A stretch of DNA of 64,000 nucleotides from Diploptera punctata. Its lineage: Eukaryota > Arthropoda > Insecta > Blattodea > Blaberidae. Below the pieces are notes generated by a model. That model searched no databases. It worked only from the letters and a program-made list of their open reading frames with translations, and was not told the origin of the DNA. Shown one piece after another: positions 20,765 to 29,911 of the stretch (its first letter is position 1; every line of letters begins with the position of its first letter). A program made the position numbers and the translations under genes. The DNA lies in NCBI GenBank assembly GCA_030220185.1, contig JASPKZ010004202.1, positions 1,926,001 to 1,990,000 of the forward strand, read 5' to 3'.

Positions 20765-21240
20765 TTCCACACTGGTGAAGGATGATGATGATGGCCGGAT
20801 GATTTTCAGGGACCTTTGGGCCCTAAGCTTCCTGACATTTGTCTTACAGGTAAGAAGAAACCTCACCCAGGAGCCTGTCCCGACCGGGAATCGAACCTGG
20901 GCCCGCTGTGTGATAAGGCAGCACATTTGTTTATTTTTTATTATTTCACTCACCTCATACTTCATAATTCCTAGCAGACCCAGGGTTTCTTCACATCATT
21001 TGTGACATTCTCAATGCTGTGTCACGTTCACAACGGGAAGGCCGTTGGACATCAGTTATGAACGTGACACAGCATTGAGAATGTCACAAATGATGTGAAG
21101 AAACCCTGGGTCTGCTAGGAATTATGAAGTATGAGGTGAGTGAAATAATAAACAATATTAAAAAACCTCATAGTGTTATTTCCTACCTACATAACTTAAG
21201 GCAGCACGTTACCTTGTGACCACAGCGGTGGACCATTTGC
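20765..21240 (-). mobile_element. SINE-4 copy split by a PLE hairpin
   Basis: Minus-strand tRNA-derived SINE (GGTCACAAGGTAACGTGCTGCC head, GGTTCGATTCCCGGTCGGGA B box). It is interrupted at 20914/21197 by hairpin L. The other copy, without interruption, is at 33265-33450. Confidence 0.75.
20925..21196 (+). mobile_element. PLE hairpin element L with 11-bp target duplication
   Basis: TAAGGCAGCAC is duplicated at 20914-20924 and 21197-21207. The right side has the full end (AACCTCATAGTGTTATTTCC, ACCTACATAACT). The left side starts within the variable segment. Arms pair over ~100 bp. The plus-arm hammerhead-like core is AGCA, TTGAGAA (21075-21081), GAAA (21100-21103), CCCTGGG, TC, TGCT. Confidence 0.9.
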
Positions 21241-21344
21241 AATTTAATACAGAAATATGGTGCACAATCTAGCGAGTAAAAATCATACCACCTCTTCTTG
21301 CACTGAGATTAAAAATAGTATAATTAAATTAATTTAATAATTAA

Positions 21345-21520
21345 AATTTTCAATCCTGCTGGGTATAGAACCTGGGCCTGCTGGTCAGGAAGCAGGCATG
21401 CTACCACCTGAGCCAGCAGGTAATGGTTGTTATTCAGAATTTAAATTCAGTGTCCTATGAATATTTGTCCTCCACTAAAATGTTTCTCTACAAATATAAT
21501 TTGACCTTCAATGAGAAATG
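21345..21520 (-). repeat. tRNA-like repeat, copy 4
   Basis: Minus-strand CTGGCTCAGGTGGTAGCATG and GGTTCTATACCCAGCAGG boxes with the ATTTCTCATTGAAGGTCAA tail on one side. Degenerate. Confidence 0.5.
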
Positions 21521-21524
21521 TTAA

Positions 21525-21945
21525 ATCTAATATATAAAAATTAATGTTTGTTTGTTGGTTTGTTTGATTGTATTGTATGTGCAGCCATACCGTTGATCTG
21601 ATTTTGATGGGATTTTTTGCAAAATGTTGAGAAGATTCCCAGGATGAACATAGGCTATAAGAGAGTTGTAATACTCAACCCCTTCACCCCTAAAAATTAC
21701 CCTTTGTATTGAAAAACGTGAAATAAAGTCCCTATTTTGACGCTTAAATGGTTTATGCTGCCTAAACCGTAACAAATATACCAAATTAATGTACACAGAA
21801 TTGAATATCTCAAATCTCTACAAAAAAGCCCATGACAGCATATGTTTATCTTTTATGGATAACTCACAATAACCATTATGTCTTTCATTGATTCCAAGAA
21901 GATCGGGATAAGCTGATTCCCGGGCAAGCATAACAGCTTAAGGTA
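21525..21945 (+). mobile_element. Helitron-like element, 5' part
   Basis: Starts TCTAATATATAAAAATTAATG and shares GCCATACCGTTGATC, GATGGGATTTTTTGCAAAATG and AAGAAGATCGGGATAAG with 54184 and 60197 copies. It lacks the CTRR 3' terminus. Confidence 0.6.
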
Positions 21946-21962
21946 GAAACACATTAACATTT

Positions 21963-22546
21963 AAATTAATATTAAATTAAAAGATTCTTACCTCTCCTCA
22001 CATTATTCTGTTAAGTAGATCGCGATTTCAGGCCTGAAATCGCGATCTACTTAACAGAATAATGTGAGGAGAGGTAAGAATCTTTTAATTTAATATTGAA
22101 TTGAACCTCACAGTGATAATTCCTATATAAAAAAAGGTTAATTTAAATTAATGTTTTTATTACCTCACCTCATATCCTTTTTCTTCTATACTGCAGTCTC
22201 AGAGCTTATCTCCATCGTCAGTAGCCTCTGGTCGACCGGTGTTATGTCGTTTCTTGGCGGTTTCCTTCTTACTTCTATCGGTGGACCAATGAACCTCTGG
22301 ATCAGGTCAAAATTTTGAAACTCCCGCAAATTTTGACCTGATCCAGAGGTTCATTGATCCACCGATAGAAGTAAGAAGGAAACCGCCAAGAAACGACATA
22401 ACACCGGTCACCAGAGGCTACTGACGATGGAGATAAGCTCCGAAACTGCAGTATAGAAGAAAAAGGATATGAGGTGAGGTAATAAAAACATTAATTTAAT
22501 TCCTAAATTAAACCTCATAGTGTTCTTTCCCTGTGAAAGTTAAATA
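21963..22546 (+). mobile_element. Two adjacent PLE hairpins (M and N)
   Basis: Hairpin M: arms 21965-22030 and 22036-22110, including GAAATCGCGATC in each arm. Hairpin N: arms around 22150-22318 and 22328-22500. Each is followed by its own AACCTCA...-type end. ACATTAACATTT lies at 21951-21962 and 22547-22558, enclosing both together. Confidence 0.8.
22418..22456 (+). ncRNA. Hammerhead ribozyme motif, element N right arm
   Basis: CTA stem I, CTGACGA (22421-22427), GGAG/CTCC stem II, GAAA (22442-22445), CTGCAG (22446-22451), TA, TAG. The left arm has GAGA instead of GAAA, so only the right arm is intact. Confidence 0.78.
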
Positions 22547-22644
22547 CATTAACATTTACTTATTTTAGGAATTCTCACTATGAGGTATATTCATTAAGGT
22601 AGAATATTTTTATCATTCACCTCATATTGTTCTTCTTATTTGAT

Positions 22645-22688
22645 TATAAACTAGTTTCGGAACATAGTTTCTGTTCCATCCTCAGTAT
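22645..22688 (-). ncRNA. Hammerhead ribozyme motif, element O left arm
   Basis: ATA stem I, CTGAGGA (22685-22679), GGAACA/TGTTCC stem II, GAAA (22658-22655), CTAG (22654-22651), TT, TAT closing stem I. Confidence 0.8.
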
Positions 22689-22782
22689 CGTCACGACCGT
22701 TGTTCTGTTGTCTTGAAGAGCTGTCCTTCTCTCCTTCCATTGGCTGACTGAAAAACCTCGAAACCAGGTCATTCTCACCGGG

Positions 22783-23060
22783 AATTTCAAAGTTCATTAA
22801 TTTCTTCTTTTCGCTCTTTTGAATCTAGATCTTTTCCCAAAACGTAAGTTCTTTTGGTTTTTCTATTTGTTTTAATAATTTAGCTTCTTTCTCGATAAGA
22901 TGTTTTTCAGACCATGCATGGGCAGCCACTGCAGATTTTTATACTTCCCCTTTCTTGACATTCCTGAGATGTTCTTTCACTCTAGTTTTCAAATTTCTCT
23001 TAGTTTTTCCTATGTAGAATTTCTCACATTCTTCACATTTAATTTGATAAATCCCTGATT
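22783..23060 (-). pseudogene. PLE GIY-YIG endonuclease fragment (element O left arm)
   Basis: Minus-strand frame shows CEECEKFYIGKTKRNLKTRV and the AAHAWSEKHLIEKEAKLLK region. One change near KSAV gives a stop (IKICSG region). It is an inverted duplicate of the right-arm copy and carries about 20 additional N-terminal residues reading IKEENKSGIYQIKCEEC, the Cys-rich lead-in seen before GIY-YIG domains of PLEs. Confidence 0.8.
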
Positions 23061-23104
23061 TGTTTTCTTCTTTAATTTTCTCATTCTTATTAGGTCAAAT
23101 CAGT

Positions 23105-23335
23105 CTGTGAGAAATTCTACATAGGAAAAACTAAGAGAAATTTGAAAACTAGAGTGAAAGAACATCTCAGGAATGTCAAAAAAGGGGAAGTAGAAAAATC
23201 TGCAGTGGCTGCCCATGCATGGTCTGAAAAACATCTTATTGAGAAAGAAGCTAAATTATTAAAACAAATAGAAAAACCAAAAGAACTTACTGTTTGGGAA
23301 AAGATCTAGATTCAAAAGAGCAAAAAGAAGAAATT
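23105..23335 (+). pseudogene. PLE GIY-YIG endonuclease fragment (element O right arm)
   Basis: Frame reads CEKFYIGKTKRNLKTRVKEH, then EKSAVAAHAWSEKHLIEKEA and KPKELTVWEKI followed by a stop. Same nuclease core as the other copies. Not functional on its own because RT and N-terminal parts are absent. Confidence 0.85.
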
Positions 23336-23437
23336 AATGAACTTTGAATTTCCCGGTGAGAATGACCTGGTTTCGAGGTTTTTCAGTCAGCCAATGGAAG
23401 GAGAGCTCTTCAAGACGACAGAACAACGGTCGTGACG

Positions 23438-23481
23438 ATACTGAGGATGGAACAGAAACTATGTATCGAAACTAGTTTATA
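23438..23481 (+). ncRNA. Hammerhead ribozyme motif, element O right arm
   Basis: CTGAGGA (23441-23447), GAAA (23468-23471), CTAG, TT (23476-23477). Stem II is damaged compared with the left arm (TGTATC in place of TGTTCC). Confidence 0.65.
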
Positions 23482-23734
23482 ATCAAATAAGAAGAACAAT
23501 ATGAGGTGAGTGATAAAAATATTCTACATTAACATTTATTTAGGAGTAGCAGTGCATGTTGGGAATTAGCTAGTTAATAATAAAAACATTGAAAGAAGCT
23601 CTGCTGGTTTATAAAGTAATGTTAAAATTTCCATTTAAAGTCTTCTTAAATAAGAAGCCACCAATTGACGCATCAAACAATAGTTTGTAGCCTTTGGTGC
23701 TCTCACAAATTGTATAAAAGAAAAATTTGCACTT

Positions 23735-23815
23735 GGATTAAAGGCATAGGATAGCTCAGTGGCAGAGGTCCTGGATTCAAATCCCAGTCTAGGCGTAAAA
23801 TGTAATTTGTGCACT
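23735..23815 (+). repeat. tRNA-like repeat, copy 5 (internally deleted)
   Basis: GGATAGCTCAGTGGCAGAGG joins directly to TCCTGGATTCAAATCCCAGTC; the anticodon arm is missing. Confidence 0.6.
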
Positions 23816-23822
23816 AGTTTAC

Positions 23823-24013
23823 CTGTCCAACATCTGCAGCGACTGGTTGACCATCTTGTCAATATCAGTGAGATGTTCCAGAGTGAGAGCCTTTTCACGT
23901 TCTGCTTGTTCAAAGCTGGAGCTCAGTAGATGGCGGTAATGAGAGATTGTGTGATGTCGATCTTTGTGCAATGCACGAAGCAGCTTCTGCAGACATTTCT
24001 GTACACGATGAGT
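23823..24013 (-). CDS. Appl: Appl, internal exon: E2 distal helices
   Basis: This exon has 63 full codons plus AG of a split Arg codon (ATAG|ACT acceptor, ACAG|GTAAAC donor). It reads THRVQKCLQKLLRALHKDRH, continues HYRHLL and then EREKALTLEHLTDIDKM, the next E2 helices. Basic residues (KLLRALHKDRHH) fit the heparin-binding face described for the family. The intron 5' to it (24014-25977) contains a degenerate PLE hairpin, a LINE tail and the 24.4-24.9 kb repeat. Confidence 0.95.
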
Positions 24014-24224
24014 CTATAAATGATTTGAGAAAAATTCTCATTAAATTCATTGTAAGCAAACATAGGGTTTGAGTCAATTGCAAAGATAAAATTTAAGTCT
24101 GTAATAATTTAAAATCAGCCAAACTTATTTCCCTAAGAAAAGAGCAATATTAAAAATATTTTACCATTGATTTCATCATGTTTAGTAATTTTCTAGGTTG
24201 AGCCAGAGAGTTAAACATCGTACC

Positions 24225-24400
24225 TATATCTGAATACCTCCAAGAATATAGAAACAATTGGCTAACCCATATTCAGCGCATGGATCGTCACAGAATACCA
24301 AAACAAATTCTTCACTACATTCCTCGAGGCAGAAGATCTGTGGGTCGACCTTTTCGGAGATGGCGGGAGACCGTAACAGGCCACTGGGCCTAATACTTGA
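24225..24400 (+). pseudogene. LINE-D ORF2 tail fragment
   Basis: Reads EYRNNWLTHIQRMDRHRIPK, then HYIPRGRRSVGRPFRRWRET. This is the RT C-terminal tail motif (W..H..RM...R.P, GRP..RW) of RTE-like LINEs, ending GGCCACTGGGCCTAATACT and a GATGATGA tract. Confidence 0.65.
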
Positions 24401-24424
24401 AAGGACGATGATGATGACTTCATT

Positions 24425-24965
24425 GCTGATAACACTGAGCAAAATTTTTGTCTCAGAAAGAAAAATATGTGATTCTGATAGTATTTTTTCTCCTGAATTC
24501 AAATATATCGGTTTTTCTCCATCACGCAAGGTTTCCGAGAGACAGGCATTTACAATTTCAAACACTTTAATACTTTCTACACTCGTAACTACACAATATT
24601 CGAACATTCGGACTCACCTAGAAAGTAAGAAATGACATTTTTCTGCTATATTTCGCCTGTGGAGCATCCCTCTTGATGGTCCAACTATAATCGGCCAGCA
24701 TATTAGGATTCCATTTGCCTTGATATCTCTTTTTCATAGCTGAAATCTCCTGAGTTAGCATTTGGTTTTATTTTACAATGGACGAAAAAATTTTATTAAA
24801 AAAATAATTATTTAAATCAATTAATTGAAATTTAAAAAAAAAACTGTGGGTGATGGAGAAATTCTGAACACATATTTGAAAACACGATAAAAAAACTGCA
24901 TTAAGTACAACTGTTGATACTCATGAGACAAAAATCATGTTGACAGGTATATTATAAACTCATTT
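24425..24965 (-). mobile_element. Repeat family with FHQ...ADYCW protein tail, minus copy
   Basis: Minus-strand sequence matches 55505-56070 and 62840-63395: AAGAGATATCAAGGCAAATG, CCTAATATGCTGGCCGATTA and the AGGTGAGTCCGAATGTTCGA segment. It encodes MKKRYQGKWNPNMLADY-like text. Confidence 0.65.
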
Positions 24966-24969
24966 TTGG

Positions 24970-25445
24970 CTGTAGGGGAGAGTGATTTGATTTGGAGGTT
25001 GTTCAGTCTGCTGACGGAGGGAGCAGGAAGTGGTTCTTCAAAACAACATAACAGTGGTCGTAAAAGTAGTGAGGATGGAATCTAATTAGGTGCCGAAACC
25101 GATCTAATAAGAACAACAATATGACTTGAGATGATACAATTTTCCTTAAACAAATGAATGAAAATTGAAAAAAAAAAATGAAAATATGATGAAATAATAG
25201 CTCTGTCCTTGTGATATTTGTGAGTGGAACACAAAGGGATTAGCTTCAATGCAGCTGTAGAATTATTTTTTCTCTCTTCATTTTGTCTGTGTGTTAATTA
25301 AAGATTATACTTTTGTGTTGTTGGACTACTTTGTAATTATAAATGCCTTATATTAGGAGAGTTAAATGACGATAAAACAGAATGGTTTTGAAACATGTTC
25401 AAGAACAAATCAACATTAATATTGAGGTAAGATGATCAGACTAAA
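24970..25445 (+). mobile_element. Degenerate PLE 3' ends
   Basis: First fragment (24975-25135): GTTCAGTCTGCTGACGGAGG, GTGAGGATGG, GCCGAAACCGATC and AATATGACTTGAG. Second (25365-25440): a copy of the element A end with ATGACGA, AAAACA.., GAAACATGTTC and ATTGAGGTAAG. Hammerhead cores are mutated (GUGAGGA; AUGACGA). Confidence 0.6.
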
Positions 25446-25448
25446 AAG

Positions 25449-25945
25449 ATATAATTTTTACCTGGTAAGTCAGTCGTCCTCAACTAGATTATTAAACTTC
25501 AAGTTATTCTAATATGGAGGCCTTTTGAAAACAGTGTTTCATCTTCTGCGTTTTAACTGGAACTGGTAGTGTTATATAGGTTGTATAATAGTTTTTATGT
25601 TTGCGGTTATGTTCTCGATCAGCATCCTTGAAGACGCAGAGATTCCAAAAGAAGCAAGGAATAAAGACCTACCCAACGAGAACAAGCATCCTTGAAGACG
25701 CAGAGATTCCAAAAGAAGCAAGGAATAAAAGACCTACTCAACAAGAACATAACCGCAAACATAAATCCATTATAAAACCTATATAACACCATCAGTTCCA
25801 GTTAAAATGCAGAAGATGAAACATTGTTTTCGAAAGGCCTCCATATTAGAATAACTTGAAGAAATTTAATAATTTAGTTGAGGACGACTGACTTACCAGG
25901 TAAAAATTATATATTTAACATCTCATTACATAACCTCAACGGTGC
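25449..25945 (+). mobile_element. PLE hairpin element P with internal tandem repeat
   Basis: Arms ~25449-25560 and ~25790-25915 pair (GTCAGTCGTCCTCAACT and complement). The right arm continues to AACCTCAACGGTG. The core is CAGAAGA (25810-25816), GAAA (25832-25835), GGCC, TC. Between the arms a ~66-bp unit (CATCCTTGAAGACGCAGAG...) is tandemly duplicated (about 25620 and 25688). Confidence 0.7.
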
Positions 25946-25977
25946 TTTAATATGAATTTGAAAAGTGTTGGACTCAC

Positions 25978-26232
25978 ATTAGGAGGATTGTCATTGAGAG
26001 CCTGTGTGTAACATCCCATGGCTTCCTTCTTCCTCTCGTTGATGTGAGCCATGACTCGCTGCTGATGCATAGCCACTAGCTGGTGCTTCTCTGCATCGCC
26101 TTCTTCCTCTAGAGCTTGCACTGTCTTCTGGAATCGCTGAGTCATCCTCTTCTTGAATTCATCTGCACCCTTTGGATCATTGGTCCTCATATCCTGGTAC
26201 CGCTCTTCCAAATCTGACCAGTCCTTCATGAC
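25978..26232 (-). CDS. Appl: Appl, internal exon: E2 core helices
   Basis: This exon has 85 codons, phase 0 at both ends (CAG|GTC acceptor side, AAT|GTGAGT donor side). It begins VMKDWSDLEERYQDM and includes QALEEEGDAEKHQLVAMHQQ and AHINERKKEAM, a highly conserved part of the APP/APPL E2 coiled-coil domain. In the family E2 mediates dimerisation and binds heparan sulfate and metal; the conserved histidines (KHQL, MHQQ, AHIN) are present here. The protein acts at the neuronal surface or as a shed ectodomain. The intron between this exon and the preceding one is about 4.05 kb and contains the hairpin arms at 27.5 and 29.5 kb and a mariner-like fragment. Confidence 0.96.
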
Positions 26233-26394
26233 CTGTACAAACATAAGTTGCATTCAAATAATGAATATCTTAATATTTATGAACTTCTTATGCCATCCTT
26301 TGGCAAATTTAACATTCAATTAGAACCAAAAAAATGATTATAGCCTGAATTGATTAATTAAAACCAACTAAAATGAAAAGATTAATGAAGGCAA

Positions 26395-27190
26395 CAAATC
26401 AGGGATTTATCAAATTGATCACAAAGATTGTGAAAACATATACAAGGAAAAACAAAAAGGAAGTTAAATACAAAATTGAAAAGAAAACCTTAGAAATGTT
26501 AAAAATGGGGAAATAGAAAAGCCTGCGTCCTGTGCCGTAGCCGAGTGGTTAAGGCAGGAAGCCTTGGCGCAGAGCTATGGGACTTGTGCTGGTTCGAGTC
26601 TCCGTTGAGGAAGAAATTTTCTCATGGTATTTCAGCCAGTATGGGTCCGGTGCCCACCCAGCATCATGTGGCATTTGGTAGCTATAATAAGTAGCGGCTC
26701 CAGGTTGAGAAAACCAGCTATAACGGCTGGGGGACACGACATGCTGACCACATGTCACCCCTACAATGGCTGATGATCATCTACCTCTGTGATTGACACA
26801 TGTGGATGTGAGGCCAGCAGCCGGCTGGTAGGCTAAGGGTCTTCTATGCCTGTCGTGCCAGGAGATTTTAGAAAAGCCTGCAATAGCTGCACGTGCATGG
26901 TCAGAAAAACACAGAATCAGAACAAAGGCCAAGTTACTGAAACAGGTACATAAATCTAAGGAACTTGAGAGTTTGGGAGAAAATTCATATGCACAAAAAA
27001 TAAAAGGAAAATCATGAAATTTGAAATTTTGGGGAAAAAGATTTAATTTGGAAGTTCATTAGTCAACCAACAGAGGAAGCAGGAATCAACCTACAGGGTC
27101 ACCAACTGCCAATTCAACAGTTGAATGGAATCAATTATGATATGTAGCTTATTAAATTATATTTTTCAAGAAATCTACGATGAGGTGAGC
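26395..27190 (+). mobile_element. PLE 3' segment, interrupted by SINE-2
   Basis: Upstream part CAAATCAGGGATTTATCAAA to GAAATAGAAAAGCCTGC, downstream part AATAGCTGCACGTGCATGG to CTACGATGAGGTGAGCC. The endonuclease frame (YKEKQKGS..., AARAWSEKHRI) is shifted and has stops. It is old compared with the other copies. Confidence 0.75.
26527..26868 (+). mobile_element. SINE-2, full copy with perfect 13-bp target duplication
   Basis: TAGAAAAGCCTGC is duplicated at 26514-26526 and 26869-26881. tRNA-like head: GCCGTAGCCGAGTGGTTAAGG, B box GGTTCGAGTCTCC. Body ends near TCTATGCCTGTCGTGCCAGG. Full-length reference for this family. Confidence 0.9.
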
Positions 27191-27944
27191 CGTAAAAACT
27201 ATTTATTTATTAATGAACATCTGTTTCTTATGGCTAGAATAACTAAAACCAGTCAGATTAGATTTATAGTTATTTCTCTAGTTCCATATTTATTTATACT
27301 GCAATTTACAAAACAAAAAAGGAAATACAAGGTTAGCATAAATTATTCATAGAATTTCAAAACACACCATTTTCCAAAGTACTACCTTGAAACATTGTGT
27401 ACCAGTCACAAAGATTCTCAAGTTGCATGCTCTTACCATCAATCATGTTTCACATGGAGTACATTTCTTAGTGACCACCAGAGATGGTCTATGGAAATTT
27501 AATCAAAATTAAAGTGGGAAGTAACACTATGAGGTATTTTCAATTTATAAATGAGTTGGTGAAAATGTTTTTATATCTCAGCTCATAAATTTCTGTGTTT
27601 TTACGATAACAATTTCAAAGGTAATTTTACATTCATCTTTAGTCAAACTCTTGTAATTTTGCCATTAACACATCTTCCAAACTGCCATATTATGTTGATT
27701 TTATGAACTTGAAGATTAAATTTTACGCGCCAGCAACTTCATAATTGAATCACTGAGTTGAAAAGGGAAGAAACTCCAAATACCCTGCTGTTGAGAAAAC
27801 CTTGAAAACTACATAACATATTATAGCTTACTCTAACAAATTTTTGATCTCTGCTTTTTTATGCAAAAAATTATAAAAGTATTACTTCTTTCAATGTTAA
27901 TATTATTCGTTTTTAAACATCTTAATAATGGACAAATTATATTT

Positions 27945-28035
27945 GAAAAGAAAAATATACGCCTAGACTGGGGTTTGAACCCAGGACCTTTGACTCTCTA
28001 TATCAATGCTCTTCCAAGTGAGCTACCTAGGCCTC
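27945..28035 (-). repeat. tRNA-like repeat, copy 6
   Basis: Minus-strand GCCTAGGTAGCTCACTTGG, GGTTCAAACCCCAGTCTAGGC: the acceptor stem pairs 7/7 (one G-T), the best-preserved head of the family. The TTTTTCTTTTCAAATATAATT tail follows. Confidence 0.65.
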
Positions 28036-28039
28036 AAAG

Positions 28040-29290
28040 TATTGTTCATTTAACACTGCTTATGGTTAATGAACATGAACCGAAAGTGCGATTTTCGGTT
28101 TGCAACTGCAGTGCCGTTATCCTCCTTGAACAGAAAGATTCATGAACTATGCTAATATCCCTTCTCTATGCATCTACCCCCACTCTCCTTTTTACCTCTC
28201 CTGTTGCGCTGTTTGTGCTGCACATCTCCTCTTCTACCTCGGAACGCTCAAATACGCTACGCACATTCAGAACATTATCATTCGATCGGAACTTTAAGTT
28301 GAGACTACGTCGTCTGGAGCACGCAAGTGGCGTGGTTTGAGTTTTGGTCCAGAGGCCCAGGGAAAGCCACCCTGGCTTGGACTGTTGTATGAATGAAGTT
28401 TTGAGTGAGGTATGATATAGTTTTTGATGTTAATGATTATTATTTATTATTTTTTTGTTTAAATTCAAAGAATGATCAATATTTATATTTGTTATATTTT
28501 TCTTATACTTCAGACGTCTTGTTTATATTAAACATCCTTCTTTATATACATCCTGTTTAATGTTCAAATTATTTATGTGCATGCTGCTGTTTGATATATT
28601 CCCGTACAGAAACTTACTTATTTAGGAGATCATACAAGCTTCCTTTTTTCCGTCTAGCTTTCATGGTTAATAACAATAATGATACATTCAGTTTAAATAA
28701 GAATCATAGATTACTCTAGTGTTTTGAGATTTATTGGTGATTTATGTTTAAGTGTTTAGAAAAATAAGACGAATCAATCTTTGCTTCTTATGGGCCCGGG
28801 CAAAGGCTTTTGATTAATAACCTTGGATGTTATGAACTCTGCGCTAATATATACAACGGAAACAAAAGACGATACACGGTGGTGCAGAGCGTGGTTTTTA
28901 ATAGAAACTGCGCAAATGGTAGGCAGACTGCGGATTTCTAAATAAAATACAAAAGACGGCACGAATGGTTTTGCAGTCCAGATGCCTATACAGCATGAAA
29001 TGTTGTATCATCTATCGGGTCAATAATTTCGTTTGTAGGGGTAGTAATATTTATTTTTATCATGTGGAGACCATTACTTGCTTTCAGTCATCTGATAATC
29101 CTCTTAATTTAGAAATTCAATTAATAAATTTATTTGTGCGTGGTTCATTATAACTCTGCACAAACATTTTCCAAAGCATGGCAAAGGAAAGCAAGTAATA
29201 CCCAAAAATGTGTTTCTTGATGTATTTGAGGTGTTGAATGTAGTTTTCTTGTCTTATAATTACTAATAAAGTTTGTTTATGTAATAATGC
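28040..29290. other. Unassigned intronic sequence
   Basis: No host exon or recognisable element. The short frames at 28774-28962 (-) and 28965-29153 (+) have no family resemblance. Confidence 0.3.
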
Positions 29291-29911
29291 TGAATTAATT
29301 TTTGGATAATTTTAAAAAGGAAGAAGCTCCACTACCTTCGACGAGAGATAAAATACATATGCACTACAGAAATTTTGTTATATTTGAACTCCCTGTAAGC
29401 AGAGGATCAATATTGTAATTGGTCAAAAATTTGTCAGTGTAAGCTATAAGAAGTTTTATAGTTTTTTAAGGTTTTCTCAAAAGTAGGGCACTTGGTGTTT
29501 CTTCCCTTTTCAACTCAGCGATTCAATTCATCGTATTGTTAAAAGAAGGAAATTTATGAGGTGAGATATAAAAAACATTTTCTCAAACTCATTTACGGGG
29601 TGAATCATAAATATGGCTATACGTTTGATCGCGTTGTGTGATGAAAATATTACCAATACAGGAAATGTGAAATTACCATTGGAAAGGCAATTATTCAAAT
29701 TACAACAATGGAATAAAACAAAACAGTGTAGAACTTATGTCATTAGTCAAAATGGCGTTGAATATGCAACAACAAATTACAATTGCTGCATGGGCAATAA
29801 CATATGCTAATGATCGTGAGGCCACAAGACGGGCAAGATGTGAGTTTAACGTAGCATTGCAGCCGTCGACTGTGGGGAAGTGGAGAAAATGACTGCTGGA
29901 AAGAAGAAGTA

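Larger units (their letters stand above)
22559..23523 (-). mobile_element. PLE hairpin element O with endonuclease arms
   Basis: ACATTAACATTT at 22547-22558 and 23524-23535. Two ~430-bp arms meet near 23095-23105. The left side carries CTCACTATGAGGT; the right side ends just past GAGGTGAGTG. Confidence 0.88.
27526..29610. mobile_element. Widely spaced inverted PLE-like arms
   Basis: Left arm ~27526-27860 (AAGTAACACTATGAGGTATT at its outer end) and right arm ~29415-29610 (ATGAGGTGAGATATAAAAAAC) are diverged inverted copies sharing TTTTCAACTCAG and GGTTTTCTCAA. About 1.5 kb of unrelated sequence lies between, including a tRNA-like repeat. Confidence 0.55.

Noticed and set aside
4481..23523. 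Hairpins as microRNA precursors
   Set aside because: Arms are far longer than pri-miRNA stems, carry PLE coding sequence and have target duplications.
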